Notes under the pieces: model-generated
Database searches by the model: none
What the model was told of the DNA's origin: nothing
What the model saw: only the letters and a program-made list of their open reading frames with translations
In this document: piece after piece, positions 25,157 to 32,801 of the stretch
Layout of the letters: every line of letters begins with the position of its first letter
How positions within the stretch are numbered: position 1 is the stretch's first letter
Made by a program: the position numbers and the translations under genes
NCBI GenBank assembly: GCA_015206945.1
Contig: JADEXV010000069.1
Location: 1 to 32,801 of the forward strand
Reading direction: 5' to 3'
From: Nostocales cyanobacterium LEGE 12452
Lineage (GTDB): Bacteria; Cyanobacteriota; Cyanobacteriia; Cyanobacteriales; Nostocaceae
Length of the DNA stretch: 32,801 nt

Positions 25157-28100
25157 TTAGAGAATTTCACGTTTTGCTAAATATTGGTACATCTGCCAAC
25201 GTGCATCTACCTCAGTTTGCGCTTGTTCTAACAAGTGCTTGGCTACGTCTGGTTTACTCTTGGTGAGCATCTTGAAGCGATTTTCTTGATACATAGAATG
25301 TTCTACAGATTGCGTAGGCGATCGCATATCTAATTGCAAAGGATTTTTACCCTGGTTAAGCAACTCTGGATTATGCCGATACAGCAACCAACGACCTGAT
25401 TCTACCAGAGTTTTTTGATGATTCATCCCTGTGGTCATATTAATGCCGTGAGCTATGCAATGGCTGTAAGCAATAATTATTGATGGGCCATCATAAGCTT
25501 CTGCTTCCAGAAATGCTTTGAGGGTATGTTCATCTCTAGCACCAAGGGCTACACTCGCTACGTAGACATTTCCGTAGGTCATGGCAATCATCCCTAAGTC
25601 TTTTTTTGGTGCAGGCTTACCACTGGCGGCATATTTTGCAACTGCGGCTCTTGGCGTAGCTTTGGAAGATTGACCGCCTGTATTAGAATACACTTCTGTA
25701 TCCATCACCAAGATATTGACATTGCGACCACTAGCAATTACATGATCGATACCACCAAAATCGATATCATAAGCCCAACCATCACCGCCAACAATCCAGA
25801 CGCTTTTTCTCACCAAGTAATCTGCAAGGGATTTGAGATTTTGGATTTTAGATTTGAGATGGGGGTCGAAAGTTACGATTTCATCTAACTTCTGCTGCAA
25901 CAGTTCTATTCTTTCCCGCTGTTCCCAAATGTCAGCCTCAGATTTTTGTTCAGCTTTAAGGATTGAATAAACAAGATTTTCATCGATTTCACTCCCCAAC
26001 TGCTGCAACAATTCCGCCGCAAACTCAGCTTGTTTGTCAAGCGAGAGACGAAAGCCAAAACCAAATTCGGCGTTATCTTCAAATAGATTATTAGACCACG
26101 CGGGGCCGCGTCCTTCGGCGTTGGTTGTCCAAGGAGTGGTAGGAAGATTGCCACCATATATTGAAGAACAACCTGTAGCATTGGCGATGACGGCGCGATC
26201 GCCAAACAATTGTGTTAATAATTTTAGATAAGGTGTTTCACCACAACCTGCACAAGCACCAGAGAATTCAAATAAAGGTTCTTGCAGTTGTTGTTGGCGA
26301 ATCTGGTTTAATTTTAGCGATCGCCTGTCAGGATTAGGTAAACTCAAGAAGAAATCCCAGTTTTTCCGCTCTTGCTCTTGCAATGGCAACTGCTGTGCCA
26401 TGTTAATCGCTTTCCGCAATGGCTCAGATTTATCTTTAGCAGGGCAAATATTTACACAAATAGTGCATCCCGTGCAATCTTCTGGGGCTACCTGAATGGT
26501 AAATTTTTGATTGGCAAAGTCTTTATCTTTTGCACCAGTTGACTTGAAGGTTCCTGGTGCATTGGCTAACTCATCCGCTTGATAAGCTTTTGCACGGATG
26601 GCGCTATGGGGACAAACCATAACGCACTTACCACATTGTACGCAGACATCCGGTTCCCACACTGGTATCTCTTCGGCTACGTTACGTTTTTCCCACTTGG
26701 CAGTACCAACGGGAAAGGTTCCATCAACTGGTAGTGTGCTAACAGGTAAATCATCACCTTCCCAAATCATGATTTTGCCCAGAACTTCTCGCACAAATTC
26801 GGGAGCAGAGTCTAGCAATTTTGGATTTTGGATTTTGGATTTTAGATTGTTGATTGTTTGTGGGACATCTACTTTATGCAAGTTGTCTAAGGTGTTGTCT
26901 ACAGCTTGTAGGTTCATGCGGACAACTTCAACGCCTTTTTTACCATAAGTCTTATCAATCGCCTGTTTGATTTTAGCGATCGCTTCTTCTTGCGGCAAGA
27001 CACCTGCCAAGGCAAAGAAGCATACTTGCATAATGGTGTTAATTCTGCCACCCATACCACTTTCGCGGGCAACCTGGCTAGCATTGATTACATATAACTT
27101 CAAATGCTTGTCGATAATTTGCTGCTGCACCTTAAACGGCAGATATTCCCAAACGGTATCTGCATTGTATGGGCTGTTAAGCAGCAAAGTCGCTCCAGGA
27201 ATAGCAGCCTTTAAAATATCTATGCGTTCCAGAAATCCCCAGTGATGACAACCAATAAAGTTGGCTTGGTCAATTAAGTAGGTGGAGCGAATTGGCTCTT
27301 TGCCAAAACGTAGGTGAGAGACGGTCATTGAGCCAGATTTTTTGGAGTCAAAGACAAAGTAGCCTTGGGCGTAATTGTCGGTTTCTTCACCAATAATCTT
27401 GATAGAATTTTTATTAGCCCCAACTGTACCATCAGAACCCAACCCATAGAACATTGCCCTGACAACGTTATCCGATTCTGTAGAGAAATTAGGGTCAAAG
27501 CTCAAGGAAGTATGACTAACGTCGTCATTAATCCCAATTGTAAAATGATTTTTTGGTTTAGCTTGAGCAAGGTTATCAAAAATGCCCTTCACCATCGCCG
27601 GGGTAAATTCCTTGGAGGAAAGACCGTAACGACCACCAATAACTTTAGGCAGAGGGGCAGAGGGGCGGAGCGGCAGAGGGGAATCTAATCCTAATTGCTC
27701 CTCTGCTCCTCTGCTCCCCTGCTCCCATGCTTCATGAATAGCAGCCACTACATCTAAATACAAAGGCTCACCGGCGCTACCTGCTTCTTTGGTGCGGTCG
27801 AGAACTGCGATCGCTTTTACACTAGTTGGTAATACTGCAACAAACCTTTGGACATCAAAGGGGCGGTAAAGTCGCACTTTCACTACGCCAAGTTTTTCAC
27901 CACGTGCGTTCAGGTAATCTACTGTTTCATGGACGGTTTCACAACCTGAACCCATCAGAACGATAACGCGATCGGCATCCTTAGCGCCGTAATATTCATA
28001 GATTTTATAATGCCTTCCCGTGCGTTCTCCAAATTCATCCATGATGCGCTGGACAATTTCTGGACAAACGTTGTAGTAAGGGTTAGCGCCTTCACGTCCT

Positions 28101-28780
28101 TGGAAGTAGACATCGGGGTTTTGGGCAGTACCGCGCAATACTGGACGATCTGGGGTGAGGGCACGGCTACGGTGTGCGAGTATGAGATTATCGTGGATGA
28201 GCGATCGCAAATCATCATCTGAAAGCAATTTGACTTTCTGCACTTCATGCGAAGTACGGAAGCCATCAAAGAAATGCATAAAGGAGACTCGCGTCTCTAG
28301 GGTAGCAGCATGGGCAATGAGAGCAAAATCTTGACTTTCCTGTACCGAAGCAGAACACAGCAGAGCAAAGCCAGTAGCACGAGCTGCCATCACATCGCTA
28401 TGGTCGCCAAAAATTGATAACGCATGGGTAGCCAAAGAACGGGCGGCAACGTGAACCACAGCGCTAGTCAGTTCACCAGCAATTTTGTAGAAATTGGGTA
28501 TCATCAACAATAATCCCTGAGATGCCGTGAAGGTGGTACTCAGGGAACCTGTTTGCAATGCTCCATGTACAGCACCAGCCGCTCCACCTTCGCTCTGCAT
28601 CTGCACGACGCTGGGAATAGTACCCCAGAGGTTGGGACGACTTTCTGCTGACCAAGCATCTGCCCATTCACCCATTGCTGAAGAGGGGGTGATGGGATAA
28701 ATGGCAATCACTTCATTTAATTTGTAAGCAACACGGGCAACAGCCTCATTCCCGTCGATGGTTGCAAAGGTCTTGTTCAT
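25157..28780 (-). CDS. nifJ: Pyruvate:ferredoxin (flavodoxin) oxidoreductase
   Basis: 1207 residues from ATG at 28780 (MNKTFATIDGNEAVA); the frame extends 11 codons further without support. It oxidatively decarboxylates pyruvate with CoA, yielding acetyl-CoA and reduced ferredoxin or flavodoxin, for nitrogenase or fermentative metabolism. Domains in order: pyruvate-binding N-terminus (AIYPITPSSAMGEWAD), CoA/gamma region, a 2x[4Fe-4S] ferredoxin domain (CVQCGKCVMVCP near 711; CTGCTICVNICP near 768), CAGCGETPY near 839 for the third cluster, and the TPP site GDGWAYDIDFGG near 998. Three segments (about 352-377, 640-655, 973-984) are encoded by low-complexity repeats and look like in-frame insertions in surface linkers. 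It appears monocistronic. Confidence 0.97.
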   Translation of the reverse strand: MNKTFATIDGNEAVARVAYKLNEVIAIYPITPSSAMGEWADAWSAESRPNLWGTIPSVVQMQSEGGAAGAVHGALQTGSLSTTFTASQGLLLMIPNFYKIAGELTSAVVHVAARSLATHALSIFGDHSDVMAARATGFALLCSASVQESQDFALIAHAATLETRVSFMHFFDGFRTSHEVQKVKLLSDDDLRSLIHDNLILAHRSRALTPDRPVLRGTAQNPDVYFQGREGANPYYNVCPEIVQRIMDEFGERTGRHYKIYEYYGAKDADRVIVLMGSGCETVHETVDYLNARGEKLGVVKVRLYRPFDVQRFVAVLPTSVKAIAVLDRTKEAGSAGEPLYLDVVAAIHEAWEQGSRGAEEQLGLDSPLPLRPSAPLPKVIGGRYGLSSKEFTPAMVKGIFDNLAQAKPKNHFTIGINDDVSHTSLSFDPNFSTESDNVVRAMFYGLGSDGTVGANKNSIKIIGEETDNYAQGYFVFDSKKSGSMTVSHLRFGKEPIRSTYLIDQANFIGCHHWGFLERIDILKAAIPGATLLLNSPYNADTVWEYLPFKVQQQIIDKHLKLYVINASQVARESGMGGRINTIMQVCFFALAGVLPQEEAIAKIKQAIDKTYGKKGVEVVRMNLQAVDNTLDNLHKVDVPQTINNLKSKIQNPKLLDSAPEFVREVLGKIMIWEGDDLPVSTLPVDGTFPVGTAKWEKRNVAEEIPVWEPDVCVQCGKCVMVCPHSAIRAKAYQADELANAPGTFKSTGAKDKDFANQKFTIQVAPEDCTGCTICVNICPAKDKSEPLRKAINMAQQLPLQEQERKNWDFFLSLPNPDRRSLKLNQIRQQQLQEPLFEFSGACAGCGETPYLKLLTQLFGDRAVIANATGCSSIYGGNLPTTPWTTNAEGRGPAWSNNLFEDNAEFGFGFRLSLDKQAEFAAELLQQLGSEIDENLVYSILKAEQKSEADIWEQRERIELLQQKLDEIVTFDPHLKSKIQNLKSLADYLVRKSVWIVGGDGWAYDIDFGGIDHVIASGRNVNILVMDTEVYSNTGGQSSKATPRAAVAKYAASGKPAPKKDLGMIAMTYGNVYVASVALGARDEHTLKAFLEAEAYDGPSIIIAYSHCIAHGINMTTGMNHQKTLVESGRWLLYRHNPELLNQGKNPLQLDMRSPTQSVEHSMYQENRFKMLTKSKPDVAKHLLEQAQTEVDARWQMYQYLAKREIL
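25829..25861. repeat. ATTTTGGA-type heptamer repeat inside nifJ
   Basis: GGATTTGAGATTTTGGATTT and onward to 25861: near-heptamer units of the GATTTTG type, read in frame as a KSKIQNLKS-like stretch just before the TPP domain. Confidence 0.55.
26816..26860. repeat. GATTTTG heptamer repeat inside nifJ
   Basis: TTGGATTTTGGATTTTGGAT and onward to about 26860: at least three perfect GATTTTG units, read in frame as NNLKSKIQNPKLL, in the linker before the ferredoxin domain. The encoded KSKIQN motif recurs at 25829-25861. Confidence 0.7.
27649..27727. repeat. GCAGAGGGG / CTCCTCTG repeat inside nifJ
   Basis: Two complementary low-complexity arms: GGCAGAGGGGCAGAGGGGCG at about 27648 onward, and GCTCCTCTGCTCCTCTGCTC at 27697 onward. 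They are read in frame as a stretch containing GSRGAEEQLGLDS and PLPLRPSAPLP between two conserved NifJ blocks. Confidence 0.75.
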
Positions 28781-29085
28781 AATATGATTTTTGTCCCCGC
28801 CTCTAAGCTGCATTATCAGAACATGTGAGTATAAGAATCAGAAAAAGTAAGTGTATTATCTGCATTAAAAATTTCACGGTAGGATTTACTCCGTGTTTAA
28901 AAGATAGTTTGTTGATACCTTTAGGCTCTTAAATTAACTTTCAATCAATACTGCATCTATTAATATCTCATCCGCAATACTGCATCTCTTAATATGTATT
29001 AATAATGTACTCAATGACCAAAGCCTTTGTTTTAAAAGACTTTTAGATAATTTATTCTTTTTTGTGGGGTACAGGGACGGGAATA

Positions 29086-29943
29086 TTACATTGCTAATCG
29101 CCGATTTCCATACCATTGACTCAAATCATCCTCAATCGCCTCAAGAATCGCGATCGCCTCAGTTATTGATTTTGCATCGGCAGCTAAAAGTGCAAACGCT
29201 CGCTCAATCCGTTGTTGATAGTCCTGCGGGCAAATAGCAAACCTATTAGCAAGTGCAATCGCCCCTTTTTCATTCAACAGGTAATCTTCATTGAGCGCGA
29301 ATAAAACTTGATTCATACACGCAACACTGCGGAAACAACAACCTGCTGCGTAAACAACATCATCGCGTGCAATCGCTTTTTTTGCGACCAACAGCGAGAA
29401 ACTTATTTCCCAGGCGAAAGTATCAATAATTGCCTGTTTCAGCCCAACTGGATACGGTTTTGTTTTTACCTTCAAAGCTTCTAAAACACCATCAGGGTCG
29501 TAAAGTGCCTGACAAAGAGCAATTTCTCCCATATAAATAGAGGACACAAAGCCATGAGGATGTCCTGGTTGATAATCAATAGTAATGCGTCCATTATGGC
29601 AATCATCAATGACACGATTGACCTTTGCCAAATCGCGATAGAGAAAATCTACACCTACACCTTGAACCTTTAGCCAACCACCACCGTTAATCCACTTTCC
29701 CCATTCCCCGATCGCAGTAATCAAATTTACGCGATGATTATCATCAAGGTCACAGGCGAGGCGATTAAGAGCAATTAAATCAGGCGGGTTTTCTGGATTG
29801 TAATAAATTCCCAAATCCACATCTGACTTTAGGGTATGGTTGCCCCGCGCCCGTGAACCACCCAGTGCGATCGCTGTAATTCCCTCAATTGACCGCAAAC
29901 TTGAAACAATATGGTTTATGAATTGGGGTGATTCTTTATTCAT
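29086..29943 (-). CDS. Nucleotidyltransferase-fold protein
   Basis: 285 residues. The N-terminus has the polymerase-beta-like nucleotidyltransferase signature GGSRARG followed by SDVDLGIYY (Asp41, Asp43), the metal-binding core that transfers a nucleotide to a small molecule, protein or RNA. The rest (about 150-285) is helical, as in kanamycin/aminoglycoside adenylyltransferase-like proteins. Nothing indicates antibiotic resistance. The start at 29943 overlaps the upstream oxygenase stop by 8 bp; an ATG at 29961 is also possible. This overlap suggests co-translation with the Rieske oxygenase. The substrate is unknown. Confidence 0.82.
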   Translation of the reverse strand: MNKESPQFINHIVSSLRSIEGITAIALGGSRARGNHTLKSDVDLGIYYNPENPPDLIALNRLACDLDDNHRVNLITAIGEWGKWINGGGWLKVQGVGVDFLYRDLAKVNRVIDDCHNGRITIDYQPGHPHGFVSSIYMGEIALCQALYDPDGVLEALKVKTKPYPVGLKQAIIDTFAWEISFSLLVAKKAIARDDVVYAAGCCFRSVACMNQVLFALNEDYLLNEKGAIALANRFAICPQDYQQRIERAFALLAADAKSITEAIAILEAIEDDLSQWYGNRRLAM

Positions 29944-31336
29944 AGCTTTTTGCATTACCATAAAGTTTTACCAAAGGTAAACCTCTATTGGGAATACTAC
30001 TAATAAAAAGTTGTTTTATGCTGTTAGACTTATATGATAAAAAATAACTCAAGACTGCAATTATCGTTGATATAAATACTAAACTTAGGTGAACACCTAT
30101 TGAGATAAAAACTAATGTTAATAGAGCAAATACAAGAATAAAAATATTACTAAAGGTTTGTACCTGTTCTAGAAAAACCACAGACTTACGACAACTTGGA
30201 CAATGTTTTGTATGTCTATACCATCGGTCATATAGTTGTTCATCATTCAATTGTTTAACACTGCCTTCTACACACCCTTGCCATGCAGGACTACCTCCAG
30301 CAAATTCGTCTAGCCATTTTCTGAAAGTTATGATACCCACATCAGAGGGAGAAGGCATAAAGTATGACTTTTGCCATTTTTTCTCTAATGATGACTGATT
30401 CACTTCCTGCGAATGCATAGCTGATAAATCTTGGTCACTTAGCTTATATGTGGATAAGTGCTGTAACCCAGTTTGTAAATCCTTTGGGAGAATCTTAAAC
30501 CAAAAATTTCTTTTAACTGAACTTCCATCAGAAATCAACTTGCCAATATACCTACAATAACCTGGTTGTGTAGGAACAAAATACAACTGAAAAATATTAG
30601 TTTTGCCGTTGGGGTAACGATATATCGTAGTATTAGAACAGGGTGGAGTAAACTTCCGCATCGCCTCCATATCCTTGTTGAAGAGATTGTAGCCTTGATG
30701 TTTGAGAGTAAAACCTTCTTGGGCAGATATTTCTCCAACAGATTCAAAATATTCCATAGGCACAGCTGTTTTAGGTGAAAAAATACCTATTCCTTCATGA
30801 AGAAACTCTGCATGAGAAGGATCAAAAGTACTTTCAACAGACACGGTATAACCAACTGGAACTTCTGTCATGTGCCAGGAAGTAGTAGATATATCTAGTT
30901 CAGACTCAGGTATGGTAGCTGGCTGCTTTGAGTTACAATCTTCAAAAGCTGTTGAACTATCATCTGGCCATACCCAAAGCAATTCTTGGTTAACTTGTGT
31001 AGGATATGTTGTAACTCTTGACCTGAAACTATCACAAGCAGTTACTTCTGCTTGGCTACCAGCCAACATAGGAATTTTAGTACATTTTCCTTCACCGTTA
31101 AAACACCAACCATGATGTCTACACATTAAGTTTCCATCTTCAGTAATGCTTCCCATAGATAGTCGGGCTAACTTATGAGGACAAACATCATCCATTACAA
31201 TCCACTTTTGATTTTTGTCTCTCCAAATCACCAGTTTTTTCCCTAGAAGAGTGATAGGAGTAGGATTAAAAATATCTAAGTAACTTAAAGGGATAATAGG
31301 ATACCACTGTTTAGTCCAGGAAAACTGAGTTGTCAT
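29936..31336 (-). CDS. PaO-like Rieske non-heme iron oxygenase, membrane-anchored
   Basis: 466 residues. The Rieske [2Fe-2S] site is CPH (Cys52, His54) and CRHH (Cys72, His75). The catalytic iron site is FDPSHAEFLHEG (Asp and two His) near 170. A C-terminal redox motif HCPSC (Cys379, Cys382) and two hydrophobic helices (about 391-445) follow. This architecture (Rieske, PaO domain, CxxC, two C-terminal helices) is that of pheophorbide a oxygenase, PTC52 and TIC55 of plants and cyanobacterial relatives, which oxidise chlorophyll-derived or related substrates at membranes. The actual substrate here is not known. The downstream nucleotidyltransferase gene overlaps its 3' end. Confidence 0.92.
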   Translation of the reverse strand: MTTQFSWTKQWYPIIPLSYLDIFNPTPITLLGKKLVIWRDKNQKWIVMDDVCPHKLARLSMGSITEDGNLMCRHHGWCFNGEGKCTKIPMLAGSQAEVTACDSFRSRVTTYPTQVNQELLWVWPDDSSTAFEDCNSKQPATIPESELDISTTSWHMTEVPVGYTVSVESTFDPSHAEFLHEGIGIFSPKTAVPMEYFESVGEISAQEGFTLKHQGYNLFNKDMEAMRKFTPPCSNTTIYRYPNGKTNIFQLYFVPTQPGYCRYIGKLISDGSSVKRNFWFKILPKDLQTGLQHLSTYKLSDQDLSAMHSQEVNQSSLEKKWQKSYFMPSPSDVGIITFRKWLDEFAGGSPAWQGCVEGSVKQLNDEQLYDRWYRHTKHCPSCRKSVVFLEQVQTFSNIFILVFALLTLVFISIGVHLSLVFISTIIAVLSYFLSYKSNSIKQLFISSIPNRGLPLVKLYGNAKSYE

Positions 31337-31412
31337 AACAAGAGCTAGAAACCTAATTTATAAAACTATAATAGTAAGTTAATTTGGCAACATAATAACT
31401 CACAAATTGGTA

Positions 31413-32165
31413 TTAATTACTGGTTGTGACAACATCTGCACCATCGGTCTTCAACTGACCATCTTCCATATAAATGATGCGATCGGCAATATCGAGGATG
31501 CGGTTATCGTGGGTAACTAGCAAAATCGTACATCCTTGTTCTTTAGCTAGCTTCTGCATTATTTCCACGACATCGCGCCCAGATTTTTTGTCGAGTGCAG
31601 CAGTGGGTTCATCTGCTAAGACAATTTTAGGATGGCTAACTAAAGCACGAGCGATCGCTACTCGTTGCTTTTGTCCTCCAGATAGTTTCTCTGGGTAGTA
31701 ATTTACACGATCACCTAAACCGACTGTTTCCAAAATAGCGATCGCTTTGGCATCAATATCCTGATTCAGAAAATCGTCATGTAACTCTAAGGACATCCGC
31801 ACATTTTCTCTTGCTGTTAAAAAAGTCATCAAGTTATGAGCCTGGAAAATATAGCCAATCTGACGCCGCAGCTTAGTTAATTGCAGCTTTTTAGCGCCAC
31901 GAATTTCCTCTCCTAAAATTTTGAGACTACCTTCTTGAGCAGAACGCAATCCACCCATTAAAGTTAACAAGGTGGTTTTCCCCGATCCAGAGGGACCAGT
32001 CATAATAACGATTTCCCCAGTCTTAATCTCCAAATTAATATCGAATAATACTTGTTTGCGAAGCGCACCTTCACCAAAATAGTGGTTAAGATTACTGATA
32101 GAAATCACAGATTCTAAAACAGAAAGTGTTGAGTTAGAATTTTCTGGTAAAGATTTTTGTAACAT
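31413..32165 (-). CDS. DevA-family ABC exporter ATPase
   Basis: 250 residues. Walker A is GPSGSGKTT (Lys63), signature LSGGQKQRVAIARAL, Walker B IVLADEP, and H-loop VTHD. The N-terminal block HYFGEGALRKQVLFDINLEI is characteristic of DevA, the ATPase of DevBCA-type exporters that, with TolC, release heterocyst envelope glycolipids; many paralogues exist in Nostocales. DevB (membrane fusion) and DevC (permease) normally lie upstream, but the 636 bases upstream here are noncoding. It is therefore an orphan ATPase or one separated from its partners. The Rieske gene starts 76 bases after its stop on the same strand, so read-through is possible. Confidence 0.92.
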   Translation of the reverse strand: MLQKSLPENSNSTLSVLESVISISNLNHYFGEGALRKQVLFDINLEIKTGEIVIMTGPSGSGKTTLLTLMGGLRSAQEGSLKILGEEIRGAKKLQLTKLRRQIGYIFQAHNLMTFLTARENVRMSLELHDDFLNQDIDAKAIAILETVGLGDRVNYYPEKLSGGQKQRVAIARALVSHPKIVLADEPTAALDKKSGRDVVEIMQKLAKEQGCTILLVTHDNRILDIADRIIYMEDGQLKTDGADVVTTSN

Positions 32166-32389
32166 AGGATTTTATAAAGTATTGGGTATACTCACATCTT
32201 GCACCTGGAAAAATGAATGTCAAAACCACAACTACGTGTAAGAAGAATTGGGTAATTATCTATGTAATATAACATCTGAGTTAGAGGATTATGTAACTTA
32301 GCTGTACTTAATACTTATCCTTTATCTACCGTCACATTTTTGTACTTCTTATTTGCCTTTTACGGGTTTGTTCGGCTAGGTACAAGAAA
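32166..32389. other. Spacer upstream of the DevA-like gene
   Basis: AT-rich region presumably containing the devA-like promoter. A near-NtcA motif, GTATTGGGTATAC, lies at about 32181, but its gap is 7 bases rather than 8. I see no gene. Confidence 0.4.
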
Positions 32390-32523
32390 CTGACTTTTCA
32401 CGGTATGTGGAAAAGGAGCAAGGGTGTGGGGTGTAGTAAGACAATATTAGTTCTCTACACCCTACCCCCTACACCCTACCCCCAGTCTTGATGAGGGTTT
32501 TAGTAATTACCGTGAAAAGTCAG
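32390..32523. repeat. Inverted-repeat element enclosing GGGTGTR hairpin
   Basis: Perfect 16-bp outer inverted repeats, CTGACTTTTCACGGTA (32390-32405) and TACCGTGAAAAGTCAG (32508-32523). Inside are GGGTGTGGGGTGTAG (32422-32436) and its complement-rich counterpart CTACACCCTACCCCCTACAC (from 32454). The inner hairpin is related to the 112-bp terminal repeats, so one repeat seems nested in another. Confidence 0.85.
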
Positions 32524-32688
32524 GTGCAAGAAATGAGTAAATCCTCTTTCCTTCTGCCTCCTGACTTGAAAGTGCTGAGTGCTGAGTAAAAATACCAGTC
32601 CACAGTCCCCAGCTATTCTTTCGTCCAAGGCTTTTGAAACTTGTTTTATCAGGACTCAATGGCACTAAGAAAAGATGAAACTGAGTCA

Positions 32689-32800
32689 GGGCAGGGTGTA
32701 GGGTGTGGGGTGTAGGGAAGGAAGAAGATGTTGTTCTATTTGATGCACTAAAATTCAATTTTCTTAAACACTACACCCTACACCCTATACCCAAAAGCCA
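32689..32800. repeat. Terminal 112-bp dispersed repeat, right copy
   Basis: This is a direct copy of 1-112 with three substitutions. Between it and the previous element lies a short spacer (32524-32688) with a GTGCTGA heptamer pair at about 32570. An open frame across 32507-32758 is made of repeats and is not called. Confidence 0.85.
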
Positions 32801-32801
32801 A

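Noticed and set aside
32181..32193. NtcA site upstream of the DevA-like gene
   Set aside because: GTA and TAC are separated by 7 bases instead of 8, and no well-placed -10 box was seen.
32507..32758. 83-codon open frame near the right end
   Set aside because: It reads through the inverted-repeat element and the terminal heptamer repeat, so it is repeat-derived.
1..32801. Complete circular plasmid with overlapping ends
   Set aside because: The terminal copies differ at three positions, no replication or partition gene is present, and the repeat type is dispersed; two separate copies are more likely.

Overview
The window looks like chromosomal DNA of a filamentous, probably heterocyst-forming cyanobacterium (Nostocales-like). 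The evidence is the many HIP1 octamers (GCGATCGC) inside and between genes, low-GC codon use, heptameric tandem repeats of the STRR type, small palindromic dispersed repeats, and characteristic families: DUF2808, kinase-GUN4 fusion, DevA-type ATPase, NifJ, PAS/GAF histidine kinases. I see no rRNA, tRNA, CRISPR array, transposase or phage gene.

Layout. 1-464: a 112-bp repeat and the tail of a broken ORF. 465-2600: HAD hydrolase and NurA nuclease. 3036-9627 (+ strand signalling block): a soluble PAS-PAS-GAF-GAF histidine kinase, a PhnD-like binding lipoprotein overlapping a membrane histidine kinase by 4 bp, then an FHA membrane protein. 9657-11831 (-): Lhr-like helicase. 12029-12385: ArsC/Spx-like protein. 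12558-13388 (-): a lectin with four repeats of the Oscillatoria agardhii agglutinin (OAA) family. 14048-15095: DoxX-like membrane protein and DUF2808 secreted protein. 15062-15546 (-): a toxin-antitoxin pair whose PIN toxin is cut short. 15756-18489 (-): a pseudokinase and an active-looking kinase-GUN4 protein, separated by five 42-bp hairpin repeats. 18812-21133 (+): class III aminotransferase and DUF1338 protein. 21304-24216 (-): FG-GAP/RTX protein. 24217-25156: repeat-rich spacer with a degenerate 21-bp tandem array. 25157-28780 (-): NifJ. 29086-31336 (-): nucleotidyltransferase overlapping a PaO-like Rieske oxygenase. 31413-32165 (-): DevA-like ATPase. 32166-32801: noncoding, ending in a second copy of the 112-bp repeat found at base 1.

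Functional units. (i) The binding protein and HAMP kinase look like a ligand-sensing pair rather than a transporter, since no permease or ATPase is adjacent. (ii) The aminotransferase and DUF1338 protein fit a 2-aminoadipate to 2-oxoadipate to D-2-hydroxyglutarate route, the end of lysine catabolism. (iii) The two Ser/Thr kinase-fold genes lie in series; the first has lost the catalytic and metal-binding aspartates, so it may be a scaffold or regulator. (iv) The OAA-type lectin is a likely high-mannose glycan binder with four sites.

A second theme is repeat invasion. Heptamer arrays, MITE-like palindromes and tandem hairpins fill the spacers, and copies also sit in frame within coding sequence (nifJ, the DUF2808 gene, and just before the DUF1338 start). 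All product names come from reading motifs and remembered family sequences; no database search was run.
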